This document shows positions 38,531-47,894 of a stretch of DNA of 64,000 bases, one piece after another. The DNA is taken from NCBI GenBank assembly GCA_021324465.1, contig JAJPJB010000024.1:45176-109175 (forward strand). Direction: 5' to 3'. The notes beneath the pieces are model-generated. The model searched no databases and was not told the DNA's origin. It saw only the letters and a program-made list of their open reading frames with translations. How positions within the stretch are numbered: position 1 is the first letter of the stretch; each line of letters starts with the position of its first letter. This stretch comes from Hyphomicrobiaceae bacterium. Lineage in GTDB: Bacteria > Pseudomonadota > Alphaproteobacteria > Rhizobiales > Xanthobacteraceae. Position numbers and translations under genes: made by a program.

Positions 38531-38548
38531 CAGTATCGGCCCGCAAAT

Positions 38549-38568
38549 TTAACTCACCCGAGAGTTAA
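38549..38568. promoter_or_regulatory. Perfect inverted repeat TTAACTC-n6-GAGTTAA upstream of the epimerase operon
   Basis: ttaactc acccga gagttaa; arms exactly complementary. Confidence 0.55.
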
Positions 38569-38593
38569 TTAGGCGGTCGAGGGATGGGGACGC

Positions 38594-39565
38594 ATGAAGG
38601 TCTTGATTACCGGCGGGGTGGGGGTGATCGGCGCCGAGACCAGCCGCAAATTCGTGCGTGAGGGCCACCGCCCGGTCGTTTTTGCCCGCCACCGGGACGA
38701 CAGCCTGATCGGCGACATTGTCGACAGGATCGATTTCGAGCCCGGCGACATTCTCGACATGCCGCGGCTTCTCGACGTCATCAAGCGGCATCGCGTAACG
38801 CATATTGTTCATGCCGCCGCCTTCGTCGGCGCGGTCTCCGCCGCCAATCCGCCGCTGAGCATTCAGGTCAATGTCATGGGCACTGTGAACGTGCTCGAGG
38901 GCGCGCGGCTGTTCGACATCCGCCGCCTCGTATTCACCAGCGCCAAGGGCATCTATGGGCCGATCCGCGGCGAATACGGCCCGCCGCTCTACCGGCCGAT
39001 GCCCGAGGACATGCCAAAGAATCCGCAGCGCATCTACGACAGCGCCAAGCTGATGGCCGAGCAGGCCTCGCTCTACTACGCGGCCAATTTCGATGTCGAC
39101 GTTGCGATCCTGCGCTTTGCCACGACCTATGGCCCCGGCAAGACGGCGCGTCATGGCAAGATGGGTGTCACCAGCCAGATCGTCGAAAATCCGTTTAATG
39201 GTCTGCCTTTTCATCACCCCTATGGCAGCGAAGCCAAGGACGACTTCATCTACAACAAGGACTCGGCTCTTGCTGTCTATCTCGCCGCCGTCGCCGACAA
39301 AGTGCCGAGTCGTGTCTATAATATCGGTAGCGGCGAGGGTCTGACGTTGAATGACTTCGCCGCGGTGATCCGCAAGCAGATTCCTGGTGCCGATATTGAG
39401 ATCGGGCCGGGTGACAATTTTCTCGGCATGCCATACCCGCCGCACGGCATCTACGATGTCAGCCGCGCGCGCAGCGAGCTCGGCTTCAAGCCGGAATATG
39501 ACATCGAGCGGGCCATCGCCGATTATATCGAGAGCCTCAAGCGCATGAGGGCGCAAAGCCATTGA
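38594..39565 (+). CDS. NAD-dependent epimerase/dehydratase
   Basis: MKVLITGGVGVIGAETSRKFV, VHAAAFVGAVSA, YDSAKLMAEQ (YxxxK). Confidence 0.9.
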   Translation: MKVLITGGVGVIGAETSRKFVREGHRPVVFARHRDDSLIGDIVDRIDFEPGDILDMPRLLDVIKRHRVTHIVHAAAFVGAVSAANPPLSIQVNVMGTVNVLEGARLFDIRRLVFTSAKGIYGPIRGEYGPPLYRPMPEDMPKNPQRIYDSAKLMAEQASLYYAANFDVDVAILRFATTYGPGKTARHGKMGVTSQIVENPFNGLPFHHPYGSEAKDDFIYNKDSALAVYLAAVADKVPSRVYNIGSGEGLTLNDFAAVIRKQIPGADIEIGPGDNFLGMPYPPHGIYDVSRARSELGFKPEYDIERAIADYIESLKRMRAQSH

Positions 39566-39592
39566 TGGCCGCTGACCAGAACGGAGCGCGCA

Positions 39593-40816
39593 ATGCGTGA
39601 AAAACTCGAGCTGCCGCGGCTGTCAATGAAAGAGCGCGATCGCCGCTGGGCCCTGACGCGCAAAGACATGGAAACGCGCGGCCTTGATTGCCTCGTGCTC
39701 TGGGGTTGGCCCGCAGTGTGGGACTTCTGTACTGCGAATGCGCGCTACTTGGCGCCGATCGGCGGCAATGCCGAATTCAACGTGCTGGTGTTTCCGCTGC
39801 ACGGCGAACCGACGTCCTATGTGATGATGCCGACCTTTGTCGACGGCTGGCGCGCAGCACAAGACTGGGTCGCCGATGTGCGGCCGCGGCGGCGGACCTG
39901 GGCCGATTCTGTCGTCGAGCGGATCAACGAGCTCGGGCTGACCAAAGGACGCATCGGCATCGACGGCCTGGCTGGTCCGCTCGATCCGGACGGCTGGCTG
40001 CCGCACAGCGTCTATGTGCGGCTGCAGGAACTCCTGCCGCAAGCCGAATTCATCAATCTCGACGACATGATGGAAATGCTGCGCACCGTCAAAAGCGACG
40101 AGGAGCTGCAAATCCTCGCGCGTGCGGCTCGGCTCGGCGATCTGATGCTGACCAACTGCCGCGATACGGCGCGGCCCGGGGTCAAAGAATCGAAAGTCTA
40201 TGGCAGCATGATGGAGACCATGCTCGCCAATGGCGGCGAAGAGCCGACGTTGTTTCTGTGGGCCTGTGACGCGCTGCCTTATCCGCATCCGTTCCGCATG
40301 CCGACCACGCGCGAAATCGCGCGCGGCGACCTGATCATCTGCGAGATTCATCCCAAGATCGGCGGCTATTACACTCATGTCGAGCGCACTTTCTGCATCG
40401 GCGAGCCAAGGCCGGAGCAGAGGCGCATCTATGAGGGATGCCTCGACGCCTACGACGAAGGCATGAGAAATTTCGGCCCCGGCCGGCCGATTTCAGTCGC
40501 CATGGACAAAGTGCGCGATGTCATTCACGCGCGCGGGCTCGGCATGTGCGAGACCGGTATACACGGCCACGGGCTCGCCTCGCTCGAATATCCGCGCTAT
40601 CGGCATCATGCAATCGCCGCGGATCAGGCCGCACTGAAGAAGCTCGGCGATGCCTTCCGGTCCGGCATGGTGTTCGCGTTCAACATTGATCTGGTCGATC
40701 CGAACTTCTACGACGGCAAGACCGGCTGCGTTTTTGCCGAAACCGTGCTGATCACTGAGACCGGCGCCAAGCGGCTCCACGATTATCCGATGAGTTTCCA
40801 AACAATCGCAGTATGA
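39593..40816 (+). CDS. M24-fold (Xaa-Pro aminopeptidase/creatinase-like) protein with non-canonical metal ligands
   Basis: LVLWGWPAVWDFCTANARYLAPIGG; GDLIICEIHPKIGGYYTHVERTFCIGEP; GIHGHGLASLEYPRY; GCVFAETVLITETGAKRL. Confidence 0.85.
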   Translation: MREKLELPRLSMKERDRRWALTRKDMETRGLDCLVLWGWPAVWDFCTANARYLAPIGGNAEFNVLVFPLHGEPTSYVMMPTFVDGWRAAQDWVADVRPRRRTWADSVVERINELGLTKGRIGIDGLAGPLDPDGWLPHSVYVRLQELLPQAEFINLDDMMEMLRTVKSDEELQILARAARLGDLMLTNCRDTARPGVKESKVYGSMMETMLANGGEEPTLFLWACDALPYPHPFRMPTTREIARGDLIICEIHPKIGGYYTHVERTFCIGEPRPEQRRIYEGCLDAYDEGMRNFGPGRPISVAMDKVRDVIHARGLGMCETGIHGHGLASLEYPRYRHHAIAADQAALKKLGDAFRSGMVFAFNIDLVDPNFYDGKTGCVFAETVLITETGAKRLHDYPMSFQTIAV

Positions 40817-40834
40817 GTAGGGAGGGGCACGCGC

Positions 40835-41344
40835 GTGACCGACACTAAGCCAAGCTATCCGCCGATCCGCCGTGTGGTCACCGGACATGATGGCGCGGTC
40901 GCCAAGGTGCTGTTCGACGGGCCGGCGACCAATGCCAAATATCCCTCGGCCGGCACCGTCTCGACGCTGATCTGGAGCACGGACAAAACGCCGGCGGCGA
41001 TCCCCATCGGCACCAATATCGAAGATATGGGCGCCCGCATCCTGGGCACGGCGCCGCCCGCCAATGGCACACGTTTTGCGGTCATTGACTTCCCGCCCGG
41101 CAATAAGCCGCATATGCACCGGACCGAAACTATCGATTATGTGCTGGTGCTCGAGGGCGAGATCGAAATGGACATGGACGATTCGACGGTGAAGCTGAAG
41201 GCCGGTGACGTGATGGTGCAGCGCGGCACCAATCACGCCTGGGCCAATCGCAGCTCGTCGCGCGCCCGCGTCGCCTTTGTGCTGATCGATGCCGAGCCGC
41301 TCGGTATCGGCAGGCCGGTGGTCGGCACGGCGAACGCGCGCTAG
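40835..41344 (+). CDS. Cupin-domain protein
   Basis: PPGNKPHMHRTETIDYVLVLEGEIEMDMDDSTVKLKAGDVMVQRGTNHAWANRS. Confidence 0.9.
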   Translation: MTDTKPSYPPIRRVVTGHDGAVAKVLFDGPATNAKYPSAGTVSTLIWSTDKTPAAIPIGTNIEDMGARILGTAPPANGTRFAVIDFPPGNKPHMHRTETIDYVLVLEGEIEMDMDDSTVKLKAGDVMVQRGTNHAWANRSSSRARVAFVLIDAEPLGIGRPVVGTANAR

Positions 41345-41356
41345 TAGATCATCGCG

Positions 41357-42136
41357 ATGCTCGAATTCCGCAACATCAGCTTTTCCTTTCCGGGACGCCG
41401 CGGCCCGGTCGAGGTCCTGCGCGACGTCTCCTTTACCTGTGCGGAGGACGAGATTGTTGCGGTCATCGGGCCGAGCGGTTGCGGCAAGTCAACGCTGCTC
41501 AGCCTCGCTATCGGCCTGCGCAAACCGACCGCCGGCGAGGTGCTCCTGGACGGCCGGCCCGTCAAAGGCGCCGACCGCCGGCTCGGCATGCTGTTTCAGC
41601 AAACGACGCTGCTGCCTTGGCGATCGGTGCTCGAGAATATCGAGCTGGGACTTGAAATCCGCGGCGAGCTCAAGGCGCAGCGGCGCAAACGCGCGCTCGC
41701 ACTGATGCAGCAATACGGCCTGGCCGGTTTCGAGCGCAAGTATCCGCACGCTCTGTCCGGCGGGATGCAGAAGCGCGCAGCGCTCGCGCAAACGCTGGCG
41801 ATAGAGCCGACCGTGCTGTTGCTCGACGAACCGTTCGCCGCGCTCGACGCGCAGACCCGCGTCGTCATCGAAAACGATGTCGTGAAAATCTGCCGCGCCG
41901 GCAAGCGCACCATGGTGATCGTCACGCATGATATCGCGGAAGCGATCTCGATGGCCGATCGCGTCGTCGTGCTCAGCCGCCGGCCCGCGACAGTAAAGCA
42001 GATCTATCAAATCCCGCTCAGCCGCAAAGCGGCAAACGTCGCCGACGTGCCGAGCATGCAGGAATTCACTTACTTCTTCAAAAGCATCTGGGATGCTCTC
42101 GACATCAGCGTCACTGGCATGAGCGCAGCCGCATGA
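41357..42136 (+). CDS. ABC transporter ATP-binding protein (SsuB/TauB-like)
   Basis: IGPSGCGKSTLL Walker A; ALSGGMQKRAALAQTLAIEPTVLLLDEPFAALDA. Confidence 0.95.
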   Translation: MLEFRNISFSFPGRRGPVEVLRDVSFTCAEDEIVAVIGPSGCGKSTLLSLAIGLRKPTAGEVLLDGRPVKGADRRLGMLFQQTTLLPWRSVLENIELGLEIRGELKAQRRKRALALMQQYGLAGFERKYPHALSGGMQKRAALAQTLAIEPTVLLLDEPFAALDAQTRVVIENDVVKICRAGKRTMVIVTHDIAEAISMADRVVVLSRRPATVKQIYQIPLSRKAANVADVPSMQEFTYFFKSIWDALDISVTGMSAAA

Positions 42137-42909
42137 CGAGGCTCTCCCACCGGCCGCTTGTCATCCTGGGACGCCTGGCGGTACTGGCGATCATCTTGAT
42201 CGGTGCGGAGCTTGGCGTCCGTTATGGCATGCTGAGCCAACTCTTCTTCTCGAGCCCAAGCCAGATCTTCGAGGCGTTGCTCACGCAATGGTCGAATGGG
42301 AGCTTCCTGCAGGACGCCGGCATCACGATCCTGGAGACCATGCTCGGCCTCGCGGCCGGCTCGCTTTTGGGGATGGGCATCGGATTACTGCTGCCGCAGT
42401 TGCGCCTGCTTTCAAGCGTCTTCGAGCCGTTTCTCATGGTGCTCAACGGCATTCCCGTCATCGTGATCGCACCATTGTTTATTCTCTGGCTTGGTCTGGG
42501 CGTACCGTCGAAGATCGGGATCAGCGTTTACATCGTGTTTTTTGCCATGTTCATTCCGGTCTATACCGCCTCGCTGCGACTTGATACGACGCTGGTCGAC
42601 GCGCTGCGGGTAATGGGAGCGAGCCGCAGCCAGATCTTTTGGAAAGTCATCGTGCCCTCATCGCTGCCGAGCGTCTATACCGGCTTGAAGATCGGCTCGG
42701 GATTGGCGCTGATCGGCGCGGTCATCGGCGAGTTCGTCGCCTCCCGCGCCGGGCTCGGACACATGATTCTATACGCATCCGGCACGCTCGATACGCCGAC
42801 GCTCTATCTCGGCATTCTCACGCTCGCGATCTTCGCGGCGGCTTTGAGTCTCACTATCGACGCCCTGGGTCCCGTGCTCGTGCACTGGCGATTTTCGGAC
42901 GAGAAATAA
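42133..42909 (+). CDS. ABC transporter permease (SsuC/TauC-like)
   Basis: Membrane protein; RVMGASRSQIFWKVIVPSSLPSVYTGLKIGSGLALIGAVIGEF. Confidence 0.93.
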   Translation: MTRLSHRPLVILGRLAVLAIILIGAELGVRYGMLSQLFFSSPSQIFEALLTQWSNGSFLQDAGITILETMLGLAAGSLLGMGIGLLLPQLRLLSSVFEPFLMVLNGIPVIVIAPLFILWLGLGVPSKIGISVYIVFFAMFIPVYTASLRLDTTLVDALRVMGASRSQIFWKVIVPSSLPSVYTGLKIGSGLALIGAVIGEFVASRAGLGHMILYASGTLDTPTLYLGILTLAIFAAALSLTIDALGPVLVHWRFSDEK

Positions 42910-42913
42910 CGAA

Positions 42914-42929
42914 GCCGCCTGAAGGCGGC
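42914..42929 (+). other. Intercistronic hairpin between permease and binding-protein genes
   Basis: GCCGCC-tgaa-GGCGGC, about 17 nt before ATG 42947. Confidence 0.55.
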
Positions 42930-42946
42930 AACAGAGGGAGAGAACC

Positions 42947-43900
42947 ATGCGATATCTCGCACCGATTACGGCGGCCGCGCTGGCGCTCGCATTTGCGCGG
43001 CCCGCGCAAGCCGAGACTGTGAAACTCGCGCTGCCCGTCGCCTCGCTCGAATCGCTGCCGATCTACATCGCGCAAGCGAACGGCTTGTTCAAGAAGCGCG
43101 ATGTCGATGTCGACGTCATCACGAGCCGCGGCGGCGGTGAAGCGATGAAGGCCTATATCGCCGGCGACGTGCAGATCGTGGCCACCGGGTTTCCGGAAGT
43201 CGGCCTCATGCGCGCGCGCAATGTCGATGTCGAACTGTTCTTCGCACAGATGTCCCGCGCGCCGTTCGCACTGATCGGACGTAAAGACGAAAACTTGAAA
43301 TCGGTTGCCGACCTCAAGGGCAAGACCATTGCGGTGACCAGTCCTGGCTCGCTGACGGCGAACTTGACCCGCTATTTCGTCAAGGATGCCGGGCTCGATC
43401 CTGACAAGGACGTCAGCCTGATCTCGGTCGGTGGCGGCGGCGAGATTTTGGGCGCGCTCAAGAGCAGCCGCGCCGACGCGGCGATGCTGTTCGAGCCGTT
43501 CGTGACCATCGCCCTTCAGCAGGGCATCGCGACCATGCTGGTTGATGTGCCGGAAAAGCTCGACGCATTCTCGTCGTCACCGCTCTCCACGAGCAAGACG
43601 TTCATCGAAAAATCGTCAAAGGACGCACGCGGGGTCTTTGACGGGCTCGCCGAGGCTTTGACCTTTATTCACAATAATCCCTCCGGCGCATTCGATATCG
43701 CCAAGCGGAACTTTCCCAGTGCCGATAATCAGGTGCTGCAGGCGGCGCTGGGGCGCTTGCAGAAATGGTATTCCAGAGATGGAAAATTCGGTCGCGAACA
43801 CGTCGAGCGAACGGAAAAGATTTCGGTTGATTTGAAGATCATGCCGCAGGCCTATCCTTATGACGATGTGGTTGCACCCATGGCCCGGGAGGGCGGCTAA
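42947..43900 (+). CDS. ABC transporter substrate-binding protein (NMT1/SsuA-like)
   Basis: Signal peptide MRYLAPITAAALALAFARPAQA; VASLESLPIYIAQANGLFKKRDVDVDVITSRGGGEAMKAYIAGDVQ. Confidence 0.9.
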   Translation: MRYLAPITAAALALAFARPAQAETVKLALPVASLESLPIYIAQANGLFKKRDVDVDVITSRGGGEAMKAYIAGDVQIVATGFPEVGLMRARNVDVELFFAQMSRAPFALIGRKDENLKSVADLKGKTIAVTSPGSLTANLTRYFVKDAGLDPDKDVSLISVGGGGEILGALKSSRADAAMLFEPFVTIALQQGIATMLVDVPEKLDAFSSSPLSTSKTFIEKSSKDARGVFDGLAEALTFIHNNPSGAFDIAKRNFPSADNQVLQAALGRLQKWYSRDGKFGREHVERTEKISVDLKIMPQAYPYDDVVAPMAREGG

Positions 43901-44040
43901 TGGCCCCGTTGCCCACCCGACAACGGCTGAGCGCACCCGGCTAGGCGCGGTGACCGCCGCCGACCTGAACTTTGGTTGCACGGCCGTGCTAACTCATCTG
44001 GTCGACATCAGCGCGTGTTTTGCCCCGGGCCGAGCTCTCG

Positions 44041-44070
44041 CGCAAGCCGCCATCAGCGGCCTTGCGGCTT
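44041..44070. terminator. Candidate bidirectional terminator between convergent genes
   Basis: CGCAAG-CCGC-catca-GCGG-c-CTTGCG between the SBP end (43900) and dehydrogenase end (44083). Confidence 0.4.
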
Positions 44071-44082
44071 GGAAATAACCGC

Positions 44083-45027
44083 TCAATGCGGCACGATATT
44101 CCGCATTTCGTCAGTGCGGCCGGCCAAAAACAGCCGCATGTTGTCAATGATCAGCGGCATGACGAGCTCCTCGTACTCGACGATATAGCCGCCGATATGC
44201 GGCGTTATGAAAACATTGGGCAAGTGCCAGAAAGGGCTCTCCGGCGGCAACGGCTCGGTCTGGAAAACATCCAAGCCGGCTCCGGCAATGCGGCGCTCGC
44301 GCAAAGCTGCAATCAGGGCAGCCTCGTCGACAGTCTGGCCGCGCCCGGCGCTGATGTAATAGGCCGAAGGCTTCATCGCATCGAAGATCGTTGCGTCGAA
44401 CAGACCAATGTTTTCCGGGCTCGCCGGCAATACATTGATCAGATAATCGGCTTTTGCCGCAGCTTTGATGAGGCGATCAGCCGGCATGATCTCGTCAAAT
44501 CCCTCGACCCGTCGCGGCGTGCGGGTGACGCCGATCACGTGCATGCCGAAAGCCTTGAGCAAAACGCCGATTGCCGCCCCGACGATCCCGGTACCGGCGA
44601 CAACCGCGGTCTTGCCGTACAAAGTGCTCCATAGCCGCCGTTGCCAGATCCGGTGCTGATAATCCTCGACCTGGCGCGTGGCGTCGCGACTCACGGCCAT
44701 CATCAAATAGACGACCTGCTCGCGCATCGGCGGCCCGTGAATGCCGCGGCCGCTGGTGATCACCACGTTCGACGTGAGTGAAGGGCAGCGCAGAAAATGG
44801 TCGACGCCGGTCGCCAGCGACTGAATCCACTTCAGCTTCGGCGCGCCGGCCAAAAACGCGTCCCGCACTTCGATGCCGAACATGATCATCACGTCGACAT
44901 CGGAAAGTTCGCCGCTCACCGCGGCCGCCTCGTGGAACAGCAGGAATTGCAGGGCTGGAAATTCCGCCTGCAAGTGGTCGCGATACGTCTCGGCGTGGAT
45001 GTCGACGATGAGAACTTTTGCAGTCAT
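44083..45027 (-). CDS. D-2-hydroxyacid dehydrogenase (NAD-binding)
   Basis: TAVVAGTGIVGAAIGVLLKAFGMHVIGVTRT; GAGLDVFQTEPLPPESPFWHLPNVFITPHIGG. Confidence 0.92.
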   Translation of the reverse strand: MTAKVLIVDIHAETYRDHLQAEFPALQFLLFHEAAAVSGELSDVDVMIMFGIEVRDAFLAGAPKLKWIQSLATGVDHFLRCPSLTSNVVITSGRGIHGPPMREQVVYLMMAVSRDATRQVEDYQHRIWQRRLWSTLYGKTAVVAGTGIVGAAIGVLLKAFGMHVIGVTRTPRRVEGFDEIMPADRLIKAAAKADYLINVLPASPENIGLFDATIFDAMKPSAYYISAGRGQTVDEAALIAALRERRIAGAGLDVFQTEPLPPESPFWHLPNVFITPHIGGYIVEYEELVMPLIIDNMRLFLAGRTDEMRNIVPH

Positions 45028-45056
45028 GCAGGGGGAAATGCGAGGCGGAGGAGCGG

Positions 45057-46013
45057 TTACTTCGCCAAGCCAAGATGCCTGACCGCATTGTTATAAGCAA
45101 TGTCCTCGCGCACGCGCGCGGTGAGCGGGACGTGATCGAGAAACCCGCCGGCCTCCTCTGTTGACTCGAACGGATAATCGGCGGCAAACATCACGTGCTC
45201 GTGACCAAGCGCCGAAATCGTGCAATTGAGCGGATCAGCCGAGCACATGCCGGACGTCGTTACCATGATGTTTTGCCTGATATAGGCCGAGGGCTCTTGG
45301 GCGAGCTTGACGCTGTAGAGCTTGGCGCGGCTGTCGAACCGCCAGAGCAGGAATGGCAGTGTTTCACCGAGATGACCGAGCAGGACCTTGACACGCGGAA
45401 AGCGGTCGAACAGCCCGCCGAAGACCAGGCGCAACGCATGCGAACCGGTCTCAAAGCCCCATTCCCAGGTGGCGCGGCGCAGGCCGTTATAGCCTTCGAG
45501 CGCCGGCGACGGCGTAACCGGGTCAGTCGGATGAATGTAGATCGGGGCGCCGAGCGCCTCGGCTCGTTCCCAGAACGGATAGAGTGCCGGATGATCGAGA
45601 TATTGGCCATTGGTATGGCCGTTGATCATGGCGCCGCAAAATTTCAGGTCGCGCATGCAGCGCTCAAGTTCGGCGGCGGCGGCACGCGCGTCCTGCATGG
45701 CAAGATGCGCAAAGCCTGAATAACGATCCGGACGCCTGGCGATCTCGTCCGCGAGGAAATCGTTGGCGGCCTTGGCGTTGCGGATTGCAGTCGTGGTGTC
45801 GCGTTCGATCTGCACACCGGGACCGGCCAGGCCGAGGACGGCGCGCGTAATTCCGGCCTGATCCATCGCGGCCAGGCGCATCTCGCCGAAATCGGTCAGC
45901 GCGGCAAGCAACTTGGCGGCATGCTTGGGATCGACATTGCCGACTGTCGATCGCCAATAGCCCGCAAAGCCGGGTGGCAGAAAATGCTCTTCGAGCGCGA
46001 TCTTTTGCACCAT
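45057..46013 (-). CDS. Amidohydrolase family (ACMSD/gamma-resorcylate decarboxylase-like)
   Basis: MVQKIALEEHFLPPGF; GGLFDRFPRVKVLLGHLGETLPFLLWRFDSRA; HVMFAADYPFES. Confidence 0.9.
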   Translation of the reverse strand: MVQKIALEEHFLPPGFAGYWRSTVGNVDPKHAAKLLAALTDFGEMRLAAMDQAGITRAVLGLAGPGVQIERDTTTAIRNAKAANDFLADEIARRPDRYSGFAHLAMQDARAAAAELERCMRDLKFCGAMINGHTNGQYLDHPALYPFWERAEALGAPIYIHPTDPVTPSPALEGYNGLRRATWEWGFETGSHALRLVFGGLFDRFPRVKVLLGHLGETLPFLLWRFDSRAKLYSVKLAQEPSAYIRQNIMVTTSGMCSADPLNCTISALGHEHVMFAADYPFESTEEAGGFLDHVPLTARVREDIAYNNAVRHLGLAK

Positions 46014-46134
46014 CTCGCCCCGGGGCCTTGCCGCGCCGGTTCTGGTGCCGGCTCCGTCCTCTGTACCGTATGGCGGTGATCCTGTATCAAAGTACGAACC
46101 GGGCAGCAAGATTGAGCAAAGAACGGGGCAACCC

Positions 46135-46938
46135 ATGCAGGCAACCGGCACGCGCGCTTTGAGCGTCAGGAGCAGTGCGAAAGGCAGCGATAAGAGTCAG
46201 GTGCAGGTGATTTCGCGTGCGGCCGCAATCCTGCGCGTTCTTGAGGACGAGGTCGACGGCTTGAGCCTCGGCCAGATCGCACACCGCGTCGGTCTGGCGC
46301 GCTCGACGGTACAGCGCATCGTTGGTGCGCTTGCCGCCGAGAAATTTCTGATTGCGGCCTCCCCGAATGGCCGTGTGCGGCTCGGCCCGACGATCTTGCG
46401 GCTTGCCGCATCAGCGCGCACCGATTTCGTCGCGGCGGCGCGCCCGTTCCTAATGCGGCTGTCGAACGAGCTGAAAGAGACCGCCGATCTCGCCGTAATC
46501 AAGGGTGATCATCTGGTGTTCGTCGATCAGGTGGTGGGCTCACACCGCCTGCGGGCCGTCTCGGCGGTCGGCGAAAGCTTTCCACTCTATTGCACGGCCA
46601 ACGGCAAGGCCTATCTCGCCGAGCTGGACGCTGCCGCAATCGAACGGCTGATCGGCACGACTTACGAGCGTCGCACGCCAAACACGCTGACACGGCTCGA
46701 GGACCTCACCCGAGACCTCAAATCCGTGCGCAAGGCGGGCGTTGCCATTGACCGCGAGGAACACACGCAGGGCATCTGCGCTGCCGGCGTCGTCACCCGC
46801 GATCCGATGGGCAACGTGCTGGCGATCTCGGTGCCGGTCCCGGCGCACCGCTTTTATACGCATCAAAAACACATTGTGGAGCGGCTGCGCGCAACCAAGG
46901 AGTCGCTCGAGCGGCATCTTTTGGCAGCTGCAGCATAG
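46135..46938 (+). CDS. IclR-family transcriptional regulator
   Basis: ILRVLEDEVDGLSLGQIAHRVGLARSTVQRIVGALAAEKFL; AAGVVTRDPMGNVLAISVPVPAHRF. Confidence 0.93.
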   Translation: MQATGTRALSVRSSAKGSDKSQVQVISRAAAILRVLEDEVDGLSLGQIAHRVGLARSTVQRIVGALAAEKFLIAASPNGRVRLGPTILRLAASARTDFVAAARPFLMRLSNELKETADLAVIKGDHLVFVDQVVGSHRLRAVSAVGESFPLYCTANGKAYLAELDAAAIERLIGTTYERRTPNTLTRLEDLTRDLKSVRKAGVAIDREEHTQGICAAGVVTRDPMGNVLAISVPVPAHRFYTHQKHIVERLRATKESLERHLLAAAA

Positions 46939-46968
46939 CCCTGTGGACGGCTTGTCCGGCCAACCACG

Positions 46969-46990
46969 ATTCGATACAAATGTATCGAAT
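46969..46990. promoter_or_regulatory. Perfect 22-bp palindrome, candidate IclR operator
   Basis: ATTCGATACA-AA-TGTATCGAAT, between iclR and the cyclase gene. Confidence 0.75.
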
Positions 46991-47048
46991 TGCAGTACAT
47001 GCCCGCCGACGCGACGGCGGGCGCGCAGGTGACCGGGAGGAGGACGCC

Positions 47049-47894
47049 GTGACCCAAAAAATTCGCGGAGTGACGTTTGAGGAAAACCTCAACAATGCGA
47101 TGGGGCTCGAGTTCTACAATCTGTCGCATCGCTTCGGCTATCAGTCACCCAACTGGCCCTATTTCGAAGACGTCAAGATCGAGCGCATCCATTACATGGC
47201 CAAGTCGGGCGTGCTGTCGCAGCGCATTACGACGTCGATGCACAACACCACCCATATTGATGCGCCCGCCCATGTCGTGCAGGGCACGCCGTTCATCGAC
47301 GAAGTGCCGCTGCCGCACTTCTTCGGCTCCGGCATCGTGGTCTCGATCCCCAAGAAGAAATGGGAATCGATCACCTATGAGGACCTCGAGAAGGCGGCCG
47401 GCAAGTTTGTCCGCCCGCGCGATGTCGTGATCGTCAATACCGGCTGGCACAAGCTTTACGAGGACAGCGAGGATTACTTCTGCTATGCGCCGGGCTTCGT
47501 GCCGTCGGCCGGCCAATGGTTCGTCGAAAAGCAAGTGAAGGTGGTCGGTCACGACACTCAGGCGAACGATCATCCGCTGGCGACCGCAATCGGTCCGCAG
47601 CGCAACGGTCCGCTGCATCCGCACCTTGCCGCCGAGTACAAGGAGTGGTCCGGAGGCCGCGACTGGAAGGACGATTTCCCCGAATGGGAGCCGGTGCACC
47701 GCATTCTGTTCAAGAACGGCATCCTGGGCATCGAGAATGTTGGCGGCGACATCGACAAAGTCACTGGCAAACGCTGCACTTTCGCATTCTTCCCGTGGAA
47801 CTGGGATCGCGGCGACGGCTGCATCATCCGCCTTGTCGCCATTGTCGACCCGAAGGGCACTTATCGCATCGAGAAAGGGGAGGCACTGGCATGA
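47049..47894 (+). CDS. Cyclase-family (kynurenine-formamidase-like) metal-dependent hydrolase
   Basis: TSMHNTTHIDAPAHVVQGTPFIDEVPL (HxxTHxDAPxH); GTG start. Confidence 0.9.
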   Translation: MTQKIRGVTFEENLNNAMGLEFYNLSHRFGYQSPNWPYFEDVKIERIHYMAKSGVLSQRITTSMHNTTHIDAPAHVVQGTPFIDEVPLPHFFGSGIVVSIPKKKWESITYEDLEKAAGKFVRPRDVVIVNTGWHKLYEDSEDYFCYAPGFVPSAGQWFVEKQVKVVGHDTQANDHPLATAIGPQRNGPLHPHLAAEYKEWSGGRDWKDDFPEWEPVHRILFKNGILGIENVGGDIDKVTGKRCTFAFFPWNWDRGDGCIIRLVAIVDPKGTYRIEKGEALA

